Source: Palaemon carinicauda (Eukaryota > Arthropoda > Malacostraca > Decapoda > Palaemonidae). From it: DNA of 64,000 nucleotides. Numbering within the stretch: position 1 is the stretch's first letter; every line of letters begins with the position of its first letter. Positions 22,107-32,628 of this stretch are shown piece after piece. Below the pieces are notes generated by a model. That model was not told where the DNA came from. It saw only the letters and a program-made list of their open reading frames with translations, and did not search any database. The stretch covers positions 74,513,932 through 74,577,931 of the forward strand of contig NC_090751.1 in assembly GCF_036898095.1 (NCBI RefSeq), in the 5' to 3' direction. A program made the position numbers and the translations under genes.

Positions 22107-23513
22107 ATGCTACCGGTAGGAGGGAGACTTCTCTTCCAGGATCGCTGGACCTTCAATCCCTGGGCCCACAGCCTAATCAAGAACGGATTAGGGTGGAGTT
22201 GGAATGCAGCTCCACCAAACTTCCCTCAGTTCTTCCAACACTCAACCCCCATATTGGAAGAATATGTTCAGGAACTCCTAGACAAGGGAATTGTAAGGAG
22301 GGCAAAGTCCATCAAATGCCAAGGAAGGCTGTTCTGTGTTCCGATTAAAGACTCGGAAAAGCTCAGAGTCATTCTGGACTTATCACCACTCAACAAGTTC
22401 ATAGTGAACAACAAGTTCAGAATGCTGACTCTTCAACACATAAGGACCCTACTGCCCAAACAGGCATACACAGTCTCCATAGACATGGCGGACGCATACT
22501 GGCATGTTCTGATCAACCGCCAAGTTTCCCCCTACCTAGGATTCAAACTGCAAAAAAGGCAGTATGTCTTCAGAGCCATGCCCTTCGGACTAAACATAGC
22601 CCCAAGGGTATTCACAAAGCTTGCGAACGCAGTCATTCGTCAACTACGCCTAAAGGGAGTTCAGGTGATTGCCTACCTGGACGACTGGCTGGTATGGGCT
22701 GCATCCGAAGAAGAATGCACGCAAGCCTCCAAGGAAGTGATCCAGCTCCTGGAACACTCAAGATTCAAGATCAACTTGGAAAAGTCTCGACTATCTCCAG
22801 CTCAGAAGTTCCAATGGCTGGGTGTCCACTGGAACTTACAGTCACACTGCCTCTCCATTCCATCAAAGAAGAGGAGAGAGATAGCGGGATCTGTCAAGAG
22901 GCTTCTTCAATCCGACAGGATATCAAGAAGAGAACAGGAGAGAGTGTTGGGGTCCCTCCAGTTCGCCTCAGTGACAGACCCAGTATTGAGAGCTCAATTA
23001 AAAGATGCATCAGGAGTTTGGAGAAAATACGCTTCAAACGCTCGAAGAGATCTGAAAAGACTGATACCAACTCGTCTGCGATCCCTCCTCAAGCCATGGT
23101 CGGAGGCCAAGTACCTGAAGAAGAAGGTACCCTTACAACCGCCTCCACCTTCAGTCACCGTTCACACAGATGCCTCGAAGGAAGGGTGGGGAGGCCACTC
23201 TCACCATCGAAAAGTCCAAGAAACCTGCTCCTCCCTCTTTAAGACCTTCCATATCAACATTCTGGAAGCCCTGGCAGTTTTTCTCTCACTGAAAATACTG
23301 AAACTTCGCTGCTCAATCCACATCCGACTGGTACTAGACAGCGAGGTTGTAATGAGATGCCTGAATCGACAGGGCTCGAGATCTCCTCAAATCAACCAAG
23401 TGATACTTTCGCCTGGCGGAGAAGAAGAGATGGCACTTATCAGCAGTCCACCTTCAAGGGTTCCGCAATGTGACGGCGGACGCTCTATCCAGGCTCAACC
23501 CGATAGTCCCTAG
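22107..23513 (+). pseudogene. DIRS-A reverse transcriptase and RNase H
   Basis: Open for 468 codons. RT spans about residues 50-300: VILDLSPLNKFIV (85-100), SIDMADAYWHV with the first Asp at 126, RAMPFGLNIAPRVFTK (156-171), and YLDDW at 190-194. YLDDW rather than YxDD followed by a hydrophobic residue is typical of DIRS. RNase H follows: VHTDASKEGWGG (Asp 355), NILEALAVF and LDSEVVMRCLNRQGSRSP. Near 23410 the frame shifts by one nucleotide, and the last block (TADALSRLNP) is read in another frame, so RNase H ends wrongly here. Confidence 0.88.
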
Positions 23514-23979
23514 ATGCAAGATCATTCTCCTTCATCTTATGTAATGTCCCAGGACTGCAGATAGACCTCTTCGCAACGAGCGACAACAAGAAGCTACCCC
23601 GGTATGTAGCCCCATACGAGGATCCTCAAGTTGAAGCAACGGATGTGATGTCCCTAGACTGGAACAGATGGTCCAAGATCTACCTGTTCTCTCCAACCAA
23701 CCTTCTGCTGAAAGTCCTCAACAAACTGAGATCCTTCCAAGGAACAGCAGCAATAGTGGCTCACAAGTGGCCCAACAGCATCTGGTTCCCCCTGATAACG
23801 GAACTACGCCTGAAACTGATCCTGTTGCCGGACCCAGTTCTGACTCAGCAAGTGCAGAAGTAGACTGTCTCAGCTTCATCACAGAAAACTCGGAACCTTC
23901 ATCTCATGATTTTCTCTCCTTAGCAGTCAAGAAAAGGTTTGGGATTTCAAGACACAGTATTAACTTTTTAGAAGAATAG
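23514..23979 (+). pseudogene. DIRS-A methylase-like (MT) region
   Basis: After RNase H the sequence reads DLFATSDNKKLP, then YEDPQVEATDVMSLDWNRW and IYLFSPTNLLLKVL. It shifts frame near 23830 into a piece ending SRHSINFLEE (23979). The DLFAT...D..DW pattern is the region between RNase H and recombinase that is called a DNA adenine methylase-like domain in DIRS elements. Its role is unknown. Two frames are needed, so it is damaged or recoded. Confidence 0.65.
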
Positions 23980-23984
23980 AAGTC

Positions 23985-24885
23985 AAAATCAACGAGAAGA
24001 CAATACGAGTCTTCCACGAAGAAATGGGTTGCCTTTGTCAAGGCAAAGAAACCAAAGGAGATTTCAACGGAATTCTGTTTGTCCTTCTTCATCCATCACC
24101 ATGAACAAGGTTTAGCAGCCAACACGATTGCTATGTGTAAATCTGCCCTGACCAGACCCTTGCTGTACGCCTTCCAGGTGGACTTCTCCAACGAGATCTT
24201 CAACAAGATTCCGAAAGCCTGCGCTAGACTTCGGCCCGCAGCTCCTCCGAGGCCCATTTCATGGTCCTTGGATAAGGTCCTTCACTTACCATCAACCTTG
24301 AACAACGAAGATTGCTCTCTGAAAGACTTGACTCAAAAGGTGATATTCTTATTTGCCCTAGCCTCAGGAGCCAGAGTTAGCGAAATAGTGGCCCTTTCGA
24401 GGGATGATAGCCACATTCAGGTCACAGACTGCGGAGAACTGAACCTTTTTCCGGACCCAGCGTTTCTCGCCAAGAACGAGCTGCCCACTAAAAGGTGGGG
24501 TCCCTGGAGAATCTGCCCTCTGAAGGAAGAAGCATCTCTATGTCCAGTAGAATGCCTAAAGGTCTATCTTTGTAGAACTTTAGACTTTAAGGGAGGTCAG
24601 CTTTTCAGGGGAGAAACATCGGGTTCAACATTGACCTTGAAACAACTAAGGGCGAAGATCACCTATTTTATTCGCAGAGCGGATCCAGACAGTACACCCG
24701 CAGGTCATGATCCGAGAAAGGTTGCTTCATCTCTGAACTTCTTCCAAAACATGTGTTTTGAGAGTCTTCGCGCCTACACTGGATGGAAGTCATACAGGGT
24801 CTTCTTTAAACATTATGCGAAACAAGTACAAGAGATAAAACACTATGTGGTGGCAGCAGGTAGTGTACTAAAACCTGCCGCTTGA
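23985..24885 (+). CDS. DIRS-A tyrosine recombinase
   Basis: The first Met is at 24079 (268 codons to the stop). Sequence similar to the N-terminal SAM-like domain extends upstream to about 23985 (RRQYESSTKKWVAFVKAKK), so the true start is probably earlier or supplied by the preceding ORF. The catalytic set is complete: Arg99 in SGARVSEI, His210 and Arg213 in HDPRK, Tyr246 in VFFKHY. In DIRS elements this enzyme recombines a circular cDNA into the genome without target-site duplication. It is open from end to end and is the best preserved DIRS-A gene. Confidence 0.88.
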
Positions 24886-25996
24886 TTTCTGCAAAGAACA
24901 GTGCACTAATTGGGACTTATAGTAAAGGGTGTGCATGATGAACTCCTACGGTGTATCATGTTTAGTGATGTGTCCAGTACATGACACTATAGACTATTCT
25001 AAATACACAGGTGACTAAAGCATAAAAGACCGACACATGTGCCATGCATATTCATATGCAAGTGTTCCTTTTGTAACAACAGAGACAATAGTGAAATATT
25101 ACTATATTTCCTATGGAGTGGCTTGTGTTTCCCTTTCAGATGAAACTTTATAAATTTTTCTGTTATTACTGTACTAATTATTATGCGTTCACACAATATT
25201 TTCAAAGAAAATTTTTATTTGATTGTATATGTTACAACCCATGATTTCTATATACTGTTTGTTAATAAACACAGTTAGGAAATTTTGCGTCTCATTTTGC
25301 CCTAAAATTTCTAAAATGCAAATAAAGGGTGTCAGAGCTACTTTTTATCCTCTTATTTTTGGAAAATATTCAGAATAATTCTGTTTTTAAGCAAACAATC
25401 ATCAAATTTATATCTTATTCTTTTAAGTTCAGTACTTGGTAATGACTGACCATACCAACCTGTTCAACTTACTGACTTTACTTTTCCTACATGAATGTTA
25501 ACCTGTCTAACTTATCTACAATAAACAAGCAGATTAAAGGAGGTGTCAGTAACTTATACATATTTGTTCCTTTCAAAATACAAACTATGTTTTACGTATA
25601 TGATGACACTAATATACAACTTGTTTGCTAGATTGTTCCTTGAACTCACAATCCTCGGGTTTTTTTCCTAGAGTCTTCCATGATTCATCCCTGTAGGGGG
25701 CAGGAAGCACTGACATAGTCCATGATCAGTTGAAGGGTGTATGACGGTAACACCACGTGTCTCTGGGTCTAGACGACCAAGGAAAATTTATCTTGAGGTG
25801 ATTGGCACTATTGAAAATCCACAGATACATTAATGCTCTGGTAAGACACAGCCTGAGCCCAAAATTCGGATTTTGAGCGAAGCGAACAATCTATTTTTGG
25901 GTGAGGTAGCCATGTCGTCCTGATGGACCCACCCTCCTTTGACAAAGGATAAATGAATCCCTCCCTAATGTACTGTATCTGTAGCACCTCATTAAC
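24886..25996 (+). other. DIRS-A 3' region with internal complementary region
   Basis: No gene. 24886-25855 is AT-rich 3' sequence. At about 25862-25925 the sequence ttttgagcgaagcgaacaatc followed by tatttttgggtgaggtagcc is the inverted copy of the right terminus (26305-26372). It also resembles the left terminus (17577-17620). This is the internal complementary region by which DIRS1 elements are thought to rebuild their ends during circle formation. Confidence 0.65.
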
Positions 25997-26372
25997 GCTA
26001 CAAAGAATGACTAGATGGCGCCACACGGCGGCGTGCTGGCGCTCAATCACAGTACGAGTAGGAGTGTTGCCTTAATAACGGCTCTCCTACAATTCTTGCC
26101 ACTTTCCCCTCTCGAAGCGTAAATACTATTAGGGGTGTAGATAACTATGTGGCGTGTCAAGAATACGTCCTCTGATCTTATGCGATATCCCTATAAGATA
26201 ATACAAGGGATACTCGCGCTAGGAGTTAGAATTCTGGATACTTCTAGTAAAATTCTCTGGGATATATCACTGTAGTTAAATATAACCTAGGAAGCTATTA
26301 AGAAGGAACTTCTATCAGGACAACATGGCTAGCTACCTCACCCAAAAATAGATTTTTCGCTTCACTCAAAAT
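25997..26372. repeat. DIRS-A right inverted terminal repeat
   Basis: Inverted partner of 17577-17942. It extends about 25 bp further outward (gattttgagtgaag on the reverse strand) than the left repeat, and this extra part is what the internal complementary region copies. Confidence 0.88.
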
Positions 26373-26815
26373 CTGTTAAGTAGTTGCAGAGTCAACATTA
26401 TCTATTAATTGATGATTCCAATAACTCACTAAATGCTGAAGCATCAAGATTTGGTGTGTCGCCATCCAAAGATTGAAGTTCCACAAATAACTATTAGATT
26501 TTTTTTTCCATGCTAATCATCTGAATTAGTACACTGAATTCTCCAAAGAAGATACAAGTATTTGTTCTCAAAGGTTTGTGAACTGTTATAATGGATATTT
26601 TTTTGTTTTTGTGCATGAAATTTATTTCTATATATTCAAAGCTTGTTAGACTAGTTCTTTTTATCATCTTGAGATTTGAGTAACCCTTATTGATGAAGAG
26701 CCTGACTCCCTCCCAAAATTGCTCTCTCTCGGAATACGAAAGAAAGAATGTGTGGGTGGGTGGGGGGGGTAATTTCGGTGATCTTAGCCTTGTCAAAGTT
26801 ATTCAATCAAATTTT
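26373..26815 (-). pseudogene. PHD-LINE endonuclease, C-terminal part
   Basis: 26494-26796 reads EGVRLFINKGYSNLKMIKRT, FEYIEINF and ISIITVHKPLRTNTCIFFGEFSVLI: the middle strands of a LINE APE-type endonuclease. Around 26390-26480 the next block (FNLWMATH.., LIDNVDSATT) occurs in broken frames, and the DIRS-A right end follows. The family role is nicking the target. Frameshifted and dead. Confidence 0.7.
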
Positions 26816-28110
26816 GGATAATGCTAATACAGTATGTCCAAATATTTTTCCTTTATTCATTGTCAAATTTGAATAGTTTTATCATCAACAGATTGTATAT
26901 TTACATAGCCACAGTTTATGACATCCTTAGAATCCATGGTCAGTATTTTCTGCTAGTCTTTTCAATTCCAAATCATAAGATTTGCAATTTTTTGAATTCA
27001 CAGTGTGGTCATTTGATTTGCTTAACTTAGTGCAGTTTACAGATTCTACCTGTTTCGTATAACATTCGTTAGAGGATTGTTTTCCTTAACATTTCCTGCA
27101 AACTTTATCACTTTATTTGCTGTGTCCGTGGTAAGCTCCACAACCTTTTTCAAAATGTCCATATCTCTGACACTGGTAGCAGATGATCACGTGATAAGTC
27201 ACATGATACCTATCACTTTGTTATATGTACCCTATTGCAGCATAACTTTATTACCTTTATCATGAATAGCCTTCCAAAAATCAGGATCACATTTCAACAA
27301 GTAGTGAGCATTCCCACCTACAGCATTTTTCTTGGATATCAGACTAATCTAATCTACTCTTCTACATGTTGAATATGACTCGGGCAACAATTCATTTTAA
27401 AGCATTTACTACTGCATCTTCATTATTGTATATATTGCCTATCATTATTTTAGGTTTTTATATTTTCCATTTTCCTAGTCTCACTGTCAACTACCAGGGT
27501 TTTAATCTTGTTTGTTGCTTCCTCTCTGATCTTCTCATCAGCAAACTTTACAACAACATTTCCATTTTAAATTGGCCTCTCATTAAGAATTGGAATATCT
27601 TTAAATGCATGTTCGAACTAATTTTTTCTGTCGGTGATTTTAGTTGATGCTTTAGTCGATTTTATTAATAGTAGATTTTTCCTCAAATTTGTCACCATAT
27701 GTCATTTTCATTTGTTTTGGGTCCATCAGTGTTCAAAGTGTTTACAATAATTGATTCCATATTCATAGCTAGATTATCAACCTTTTAAGTAAGATCAGTG
27801 GTCTGGGTGGAGTTTGCTATGTCTGTGGTAAGCTCCGCGAGTCAGTTTTCATTCAGCGATTTTCTCTTCATGCACACCTATATCAATGTCTTTCACTGTC
27901 AATTCCTCCTCCATTCTCGATATAATTGTCTTGGCTATTCTAGCTTCGTCTACGCAGTGTGGACAAATCCATTTCTAGTTTTTCAAGTCTTCATCACTGA
28001 TGTTTGCTTTTACTGTATAAGCACTGCCTGTGGTAGAACCTTTTACAGTCACATCCTATCCACCTTTTTAAGGCTCTCACCGCAGATCCACACAGGGAGC
28101 AATGAAACAT
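26816..28110 (-). pseudogene. PHD-LINE ORF1 with PHD finger and zinc knuckle
   Basis: A minus-strand Met at 28110 starts CSLCG, then WIGCDCKRFYHRQC, and after a frame change WICPHC: a PHD-finger pattern (C-x2-C, C-x-C, H-x2-C, C-x2-C) at the N terminus. At 27141-27182 the frame reads CYQCQRYGHFEKGC, a CCHC knuckle, followed by more Cys-rich sequence. PHD and knuckle ORF1 proteins are known in CR1/L2-type LINEs. Many stops. Between these blocks (27300-27900) the sequence is too decayed to assign. Confidence 0.6.
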
Positions 28111-28136
28111 GATATAAGTTTACTTCTCACTTTCGT

Positions 28137-28198
28137 CTCTCCATGAGATTAACCAACATTTTCATTTCTCCATGAGATTAACCAACATTTTCAAAGAT
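28137..28198. repeat. 31-bp tandem duplication
   Basis: Two adjacent copies of a unit containing ctccatgagattaaccaac, just 5' of the PHD-LINE ORF1 start. Possibly 5' UTR repeats of that LINE. Confidence 0.75.
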
Positions 28199-28299
28199 TT
28201 CAAAAACAAGGTATATAAGGTAAAACACAACTCAGGGCGAGAATTCAACAAAGCACAGCGGAAACCTGAATCTACTCGGCAACGTCTCACCGGAAAATT

Positions 28300-29195
28300 T
28301 TAGCCTATAAAATATCTTATGTTTCCGATATAATTCGAATTCCTTTTTTGAGAAACTAAATTACAATTGAAACCTCCTTTATCCCATCTTCTAGTTCAAT
28401 AGGTTAAAGAATAAAAGAATGATAAAAGTAACATCATAATGATTGCATAAACATATATTGCCACAATAACTACCAAACAAAAACCAGCTGTTTTGTCATG
28501 AACAATCGAATCAGATAGCAGATATTTTGCCCGTATTTCAATAATCATACAATAGTAGAAAATTATTAATTATATCATGTTATAACAAAACTATTTTTTA
28601 CGGTTTTCGTACACTTTATCATGTCATCTTCTATATTTGGCATTTACCTTTAATTACGCGATGTGCATATTTATACGTCCCCACCAATTTTTCTTTTTGT
28701 TTCATCCAGTTTCAGACACAGCTTTCCCTGAATCAAACAGAATAGCGGCTATGAACATCGTTTATTTTTTCACCTTCAGCAACAGCTTGTTGTGTATACT
28801 GTATTTGGCAGTATATTTTCTTGATCTGTTCTCCATGGCTAATAAGGGGATAATGTAAAAATGTCACTTATGCTACTTAACTTTGTAGGAACTACAGGAA
28901 TTGTTCACTACTGTACGATGATTGAAATATGAGCAAAACCACCTACTTGATTTGATTGTTCATGACAAAAGAACTGATATTTGTTTGGTTATTATTGTGG
29001 CTGTATGCATTTACACAATGATTATTACATTATTTCTATTATTCTATTTTATTTTTTAACACGAACTAGAAGATAGGATAAACAAATGGAGTAAAGGTGT
29101 CAAATGATGTAATTTGGTTTCCCCCAAAAAAGGAATTAGCATTATACCAGATATATAAAATCATATTCTATAGGCTAAAATTTGCATGTCGCACA
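28300..29195. repeat. Imperfect large inverted repeat (arms about 250-290 bp)
   Basis: 28300-28555 is complementary to 28905-29195 with gaps: attttagcctataa versus ttataggctaaaat at the outer edge, and gaacaatcgaatcagatag versus its complement inside. The spacer 28556-28904 has no gene. Sequence just right of it (29215-29425) resembles the interior of the Tigger MITE (15000-15230), so this is probably an old foldback-like relic of that family. Confidence 0.6.
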
Positions 29196-29214
29196 ATGAA
29201 ACCCATGATATCCT

Positions 29215-29428
29215 ATAACATATTGAGGCCGATGTAATATTCATTATGAAGATATTTTGAACAAGTTAAGAAATCATATAAGCGATACTCTTTGTAATTC
29301 ATATGTGCGCATCTTGTCAATGCAGTAGCGGGCCCTTGAAATTAGCTGATCACAACTAAAGGTAAACAAAACAAAAAAATGGCAGTGATAGTTGATAGTT
29401 AAAATTCCTCGTAGATTGAAAAATAAAA
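29215..29428. mobile_element. Old fragment related to the Tigger-A MITE
   Basis: Shares the order and words of 15020-15235: gaa(t/c)aagttaagaaat, gcgatactctttg-like, then agctgatcacaactaaaggtaaa. Roughly 70% similar by eye. No coding capacity. The 2A-LINE inserted directly beside it. Confidence 0.5.
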
Positions 29429-29679
29429 TACAAAATTATTATTATTATTATTACTATCCAAGCTACAACCCTAGTTGGAAAAGCAAGATGCTATAAGCCC
29501 AGGGGCTCCAACAGGGAAAAATAGCCCAGTGAGGAAAGGAAATAAGGAAATAAATAAATGAAGAGAACAAATTAACAATAAATCATTCTAAAAACAGTAA
29601 CAACGTCAAAACAGACATGTCATATATAAACTATTAACAACATCAAAAACAAATATGTCATAAATAAACTATAAAAGAC

Positions 29680-32628
29680 TCATGTCCGCCTGGTCAACAA
29701 AAAAGCATTTGCTCCAACTTTGAACTTTTGAAGTTCTACTGATTCAACAACCCGATTAGGAAGATCATTCCACAACTTGGTAACAGCTGGAATAAAACTT
29801 CTAGAGTACTGCGTAGTATTGAGCCTCGTGATGGAGAAGGCCTGGCTATTAGAATTAACTGCCTGCCTAGTATTACGAACAGGATAGAATTGTCCAGGGA
29901 GATCTGAATGTAAAGGATGGTCAGAGTTATGAAAAATCTTATGCAACATGCATAATGAACTAATTGAACGACGGTGCCAGAGATTAATATCTAGATCAGG
30001 AATAAGAAATTTAATAGCCCGTAAGTTTCTGTCCAACAAATTAAGATGAGAATCAGCAGCTGAAGACCAAACAGGAGAACAATACTCAAAACAAGGTAGA
30101 ATGAAAGAATTAAAACACTTCTTCAGAATAGATTGATCACCGAAAATCTTGAAAGACTTTCTCAATAAGCCTATTTTTTGTGCAATTGAAGAAGACACAG
30201 ACCTTATATGTTTCTCAAAAGTAAATTTAGTGTCGAGAATCACACCTAAAATTTTGAAAGAGTCATACATATTTAAAGAAACATTATCAATACTGAGATC
30301 CGGATGTTGAGGCGCCACCGTCCTTGACCTACTTACAATCATACTTTGAGTTTTGTTAGGATTCAACTTCATACCCCATAATTTGCACCATGCACTAATT
30401 CTAGCTAAATCTCTATTAAGGGATTCACCAACCCTAGATCTACATTCAGGGGATGGAATTGATGCAAAGAGAGTAGCATCATCTGCATATGCAACAAGCT
30501 TGTTTTCTAGGCCAAACCACATGTCATGTGTATATAGTATGAAAAGTAATGGGCCAAGAACACTACCCTGTGGAACACCGGATATCACATTCCTATAATC
30601 ACTATGGTGCCCATCAACAACAACTCTTTGAGATCTATTACTTAAAAAATCAATAATAATGCTAAGAAACGACCCACCCACTCCCAACTGTTTCAGTTTG
30701 AAAACAAGGGCCTCGTGATTAACACGGTCAAAGGCAGCACTAAAATCAAGGCCAATCATACGAACTTCCCGACCACAATCAAGGGATTTCTGTACAGCAT
30801 TGGAGATTGTAAGAAGGGCATCACATGCTCCAAGGCCTTTACGAAAACCAAATTGCAAACTAGGGAGTAGATGATTACCTTCAGCAAACCTATTAAGACG
30901 TTTTGCCAGAAGACGTTCAAAAACTTTAGATAATATGGGAGTTATGGAAATTGGGTGGTAATCAGTGGGACTTGAGCTACCACAAACACATTTACATAGA
31001 GGAGTAACATTACCAATTCTCCAACTAGTGCTAAAAGCTCCTCTTCTTGCTAACTTGCGCAAAATAACAGATAACTTTGGAGCAAAGAAATCTGCTGTCT
31101 TTATAAAAAACAAAGGAAAAATACCATTTGGGTCTACACCTCCATAAGCATCAAGGTCCATCAACAGAGCTTTAATCTCACGAGATCGAAAAGCTAAACT
31201 AGTTAGTTTAGCCTCAGGAAAACAGGAATGAGGAAGTTCAAGTTTTTCATTACTCTGTTTACTGTCAAAAACATCAGCCAAAAGGGTTGCCTTTTCCTTT
31301 GGACAGTGAGTGACTGAGCCATCTGGTTTAAGTAAAGGAGGAACTGTTGCATCTACACCAAAGAGTGCAGATTTAAGGGTAGACCACCATTTATGTTCCT
31401 GAGTTGTACCAGAAAGTGTTTCTTTTATGGTTAAATTGTATTCCTTTTCAGTTGAGGCATAAACTCTCTGAGCAAAAGCTCGAAGCTGAGTATAGTTGTT
31501 CCAGGTCAAATCTGATCTGTTACCCTTCCAAAGATGATAGGCCTCCTGTTTCTCCAAATAAGCACGTCTACAATCATCATTGAACCACGGTTTGTCCTTC
31601 ACTCGGTACCTTAGCACACGAGAAGGGATACGCCTATCAATTATGTTGACTAGATTCTCATTCAAAGGGACAACAGGATCTACACTATTATATAATTGTG
31701 GCCAATTCAAGCACAAAAGATCATGTAAAATCCCATTCCAGTCTGCTTGGGATTTCATATAAATTTTACAAGAATATGATATATCAGGGACAGGCTGCTC
31801 AGTCTTCACTAATAATGAAATCAAGGCATGATCAGATGTCCCGACTGGAGAACCAACCTTACTAGTTATAACGCCAGGGGAGTCAGTGTATACGAGGTCC
31901 AAGCAATTACCAGACCTGTGAGTAGCTTCATTTATGATTTGCTCACAGCCTGATTCAGAGGCAAAGTCTAAAGCTCTTAAGCCATGGCGATCGGTAGGAG
32001 AGATAGAACTTAACCACTCCCTATGGTGAGCATTAAAATCACCAACAAAGACAAAAGAAGCCTTTCTATCATCTTCTTGTATCTTAGCCATAATGGTAAG
32101 AAGACAATCGAAGATAGAATCATCTATGCCTGGATTCCGGTAGATCGAACACAAATAAAAGTTGTTATGCCTGCCACAAACTTTAATTACCTGAATCTCA
32201 TGACATCCACATTGATAGCAGGACTTATGAGAAGCAGGGTACTCGGTCCTAATATACACCGCCATTCCCCTGGCCCTAGGGATGGCATCACGTTTCAACA
32301 TTATTGGCTTCTTGAAACCAGTTATAAGGAGCTCAGATGAGTGCCTCATATTAGAAACCAAAGTTTCTGAGCACAAAAGAATATCATACTGTCTGGACGC
32401 AACTGTAAGGTCTTGGATATTTGCATGACGACCACGAATATTGCAATACAGAAGACGACATTGACGAAATCTAGGACGTACTGGTCCCGGATTTCGCTCA
32501 ATGTCTCCAGACAGCATAAGAATTAATAGAAATAAAAAAGAGACAGCATACTTAAAAACTAGATTAACAAGAATTATAACAAAAACAATAAGTACAGAAT
32601 TATAAACAAAGTGATTGATGATACCCAT
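29680..32628 (-). CDS. 2A-LINE ORF2: 2A motif, endonuclease and reverse transcriptase (982 aa)
   Basis: Full open frame from ATG. Residues 8-40 are strongly hydrophobic (signal- or anchor-like) and run into GDIERNPGP at 41-49, an exact D(V/I)ExNPGP 2A ribosome-skipping motif. The APE-type endonuclease follows: CNIRG (Asn63), CSETL (Glu88), VGDFNAHH (Asp197, Asn199), TSDHALI (Asp266, His267). Then comes a KPWFNDDCRRAY linker near 346-357. RT: LDFSAAFDRVNH (Asp628), SGVPQGSVLGPLLF (683-696), YADD (714-717). 2A motifs are known at the N terminus of some CR1-type LINEs. Skipping would release a ~48-residue hydrophobic leader from the polymerase. All catalytic residues are present, so it may be active. 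No RNase H. Confidence 0.92.
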   Translation of the reverse strand: MGIINHFVYNSVLIVFVIILVNLVFKYAVSFLFLLILMLSGDIERNPGPVRPRFRQCRLLYCNIRGRHANIQDLTVASRQYDILLCSETLVSNMRHSSELLITGFKKPIMLKRDAIPRARGMAVYIRTEYPASHKSCYQCGCHEIQVIKVCGRHNNFYLCSIYRNPGIDDSIFDCLLTIMAKIQEDDRKASFVFVGDFNAHHREWLSSISPTDRHGLRALDFASESGCEQIINEATHRSGNCLDLVYTDSPGVITSKVGSPVGTSDHALISLLVKTEQPVPDISYSCKIYMKSQADWNGILHDLLCLNWPQLYNSVDPVVPLNENLVNIIDRRIPSRVLRYRVKDKPWFNDDCRRAYLEKQEAYHLWKGNRSDLTWNNYTQLRAFAQRVYASTEKEYNLTIKETLSGTTQEHKWWSTLKSALFGVDATVPPLLKPDGSVTHCPKEKATLLADVFDSKQSNEKLELPHSCFPEAKLTSLAFRSREIKALLMDLDAYGGVDPNGIFPLFFIKTADFFAPKLSVILRKLARRGAFSTSWRIGNVTPLCKCVCGSSSPTDYHPISITPILSKVFERLLAKRLNRFAEGNHLLPSLQFGFRKGLGACDALLTISNAVQKSLDCGREVRMIGLDFSAAFDRVNHEALVFKLKQLGVGGSFLSIIIDFLSNRSQRVVVDGHHSDYRNVISGVPQGSVLGPLLFILYTHDMWFGLENKLVAYADDATLFASIPSPECRSRVGESLNRDLARISAWCKLWGMKLNPNKTQSMIVSRSRTVAPQHPDLSIDNVSLNMYDSFKILGVILDTKFTFEKHIRSVSSSIAQKIGLLRKSFKIFGDQSILKKCFNSFILPCFEYCSPVWSSAADSHLNLLDRNLRAIKFLIPDLDINLWHRRSISSLCMLHKIFHNSDHPLHSDLPGQFYPVRNTRQAVNSNSQAFSITRLNTTQYSRSFIPAVTKLWNDLPNRVVESVELQKFKVGANAFLLTRRT

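Larger units (their letters stand above)
17577..26372 (+). mobile_element. DIRS-A: DIRS-type tyrosine-recombinase retrotransposon
   Basis: About 8.8 kb on the plus strand. Order: inverted terminal repeat, 5' region, gag, RT with YLDD, RNase H, methylase-like region, tyrosine recombinase, internal complementary region, inverted terminal repeat. No integrase or protease. This is the DIRS1 layout, a group known to be common in decapods. Such elements integrate through a circular intermediate by a tyrosine recombinase. It splits PHD-LINE between endonuclease and RT. Stops and frameshifts in gag and RNase H suggest it is no longer autonomous. Confidence 0.88.
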
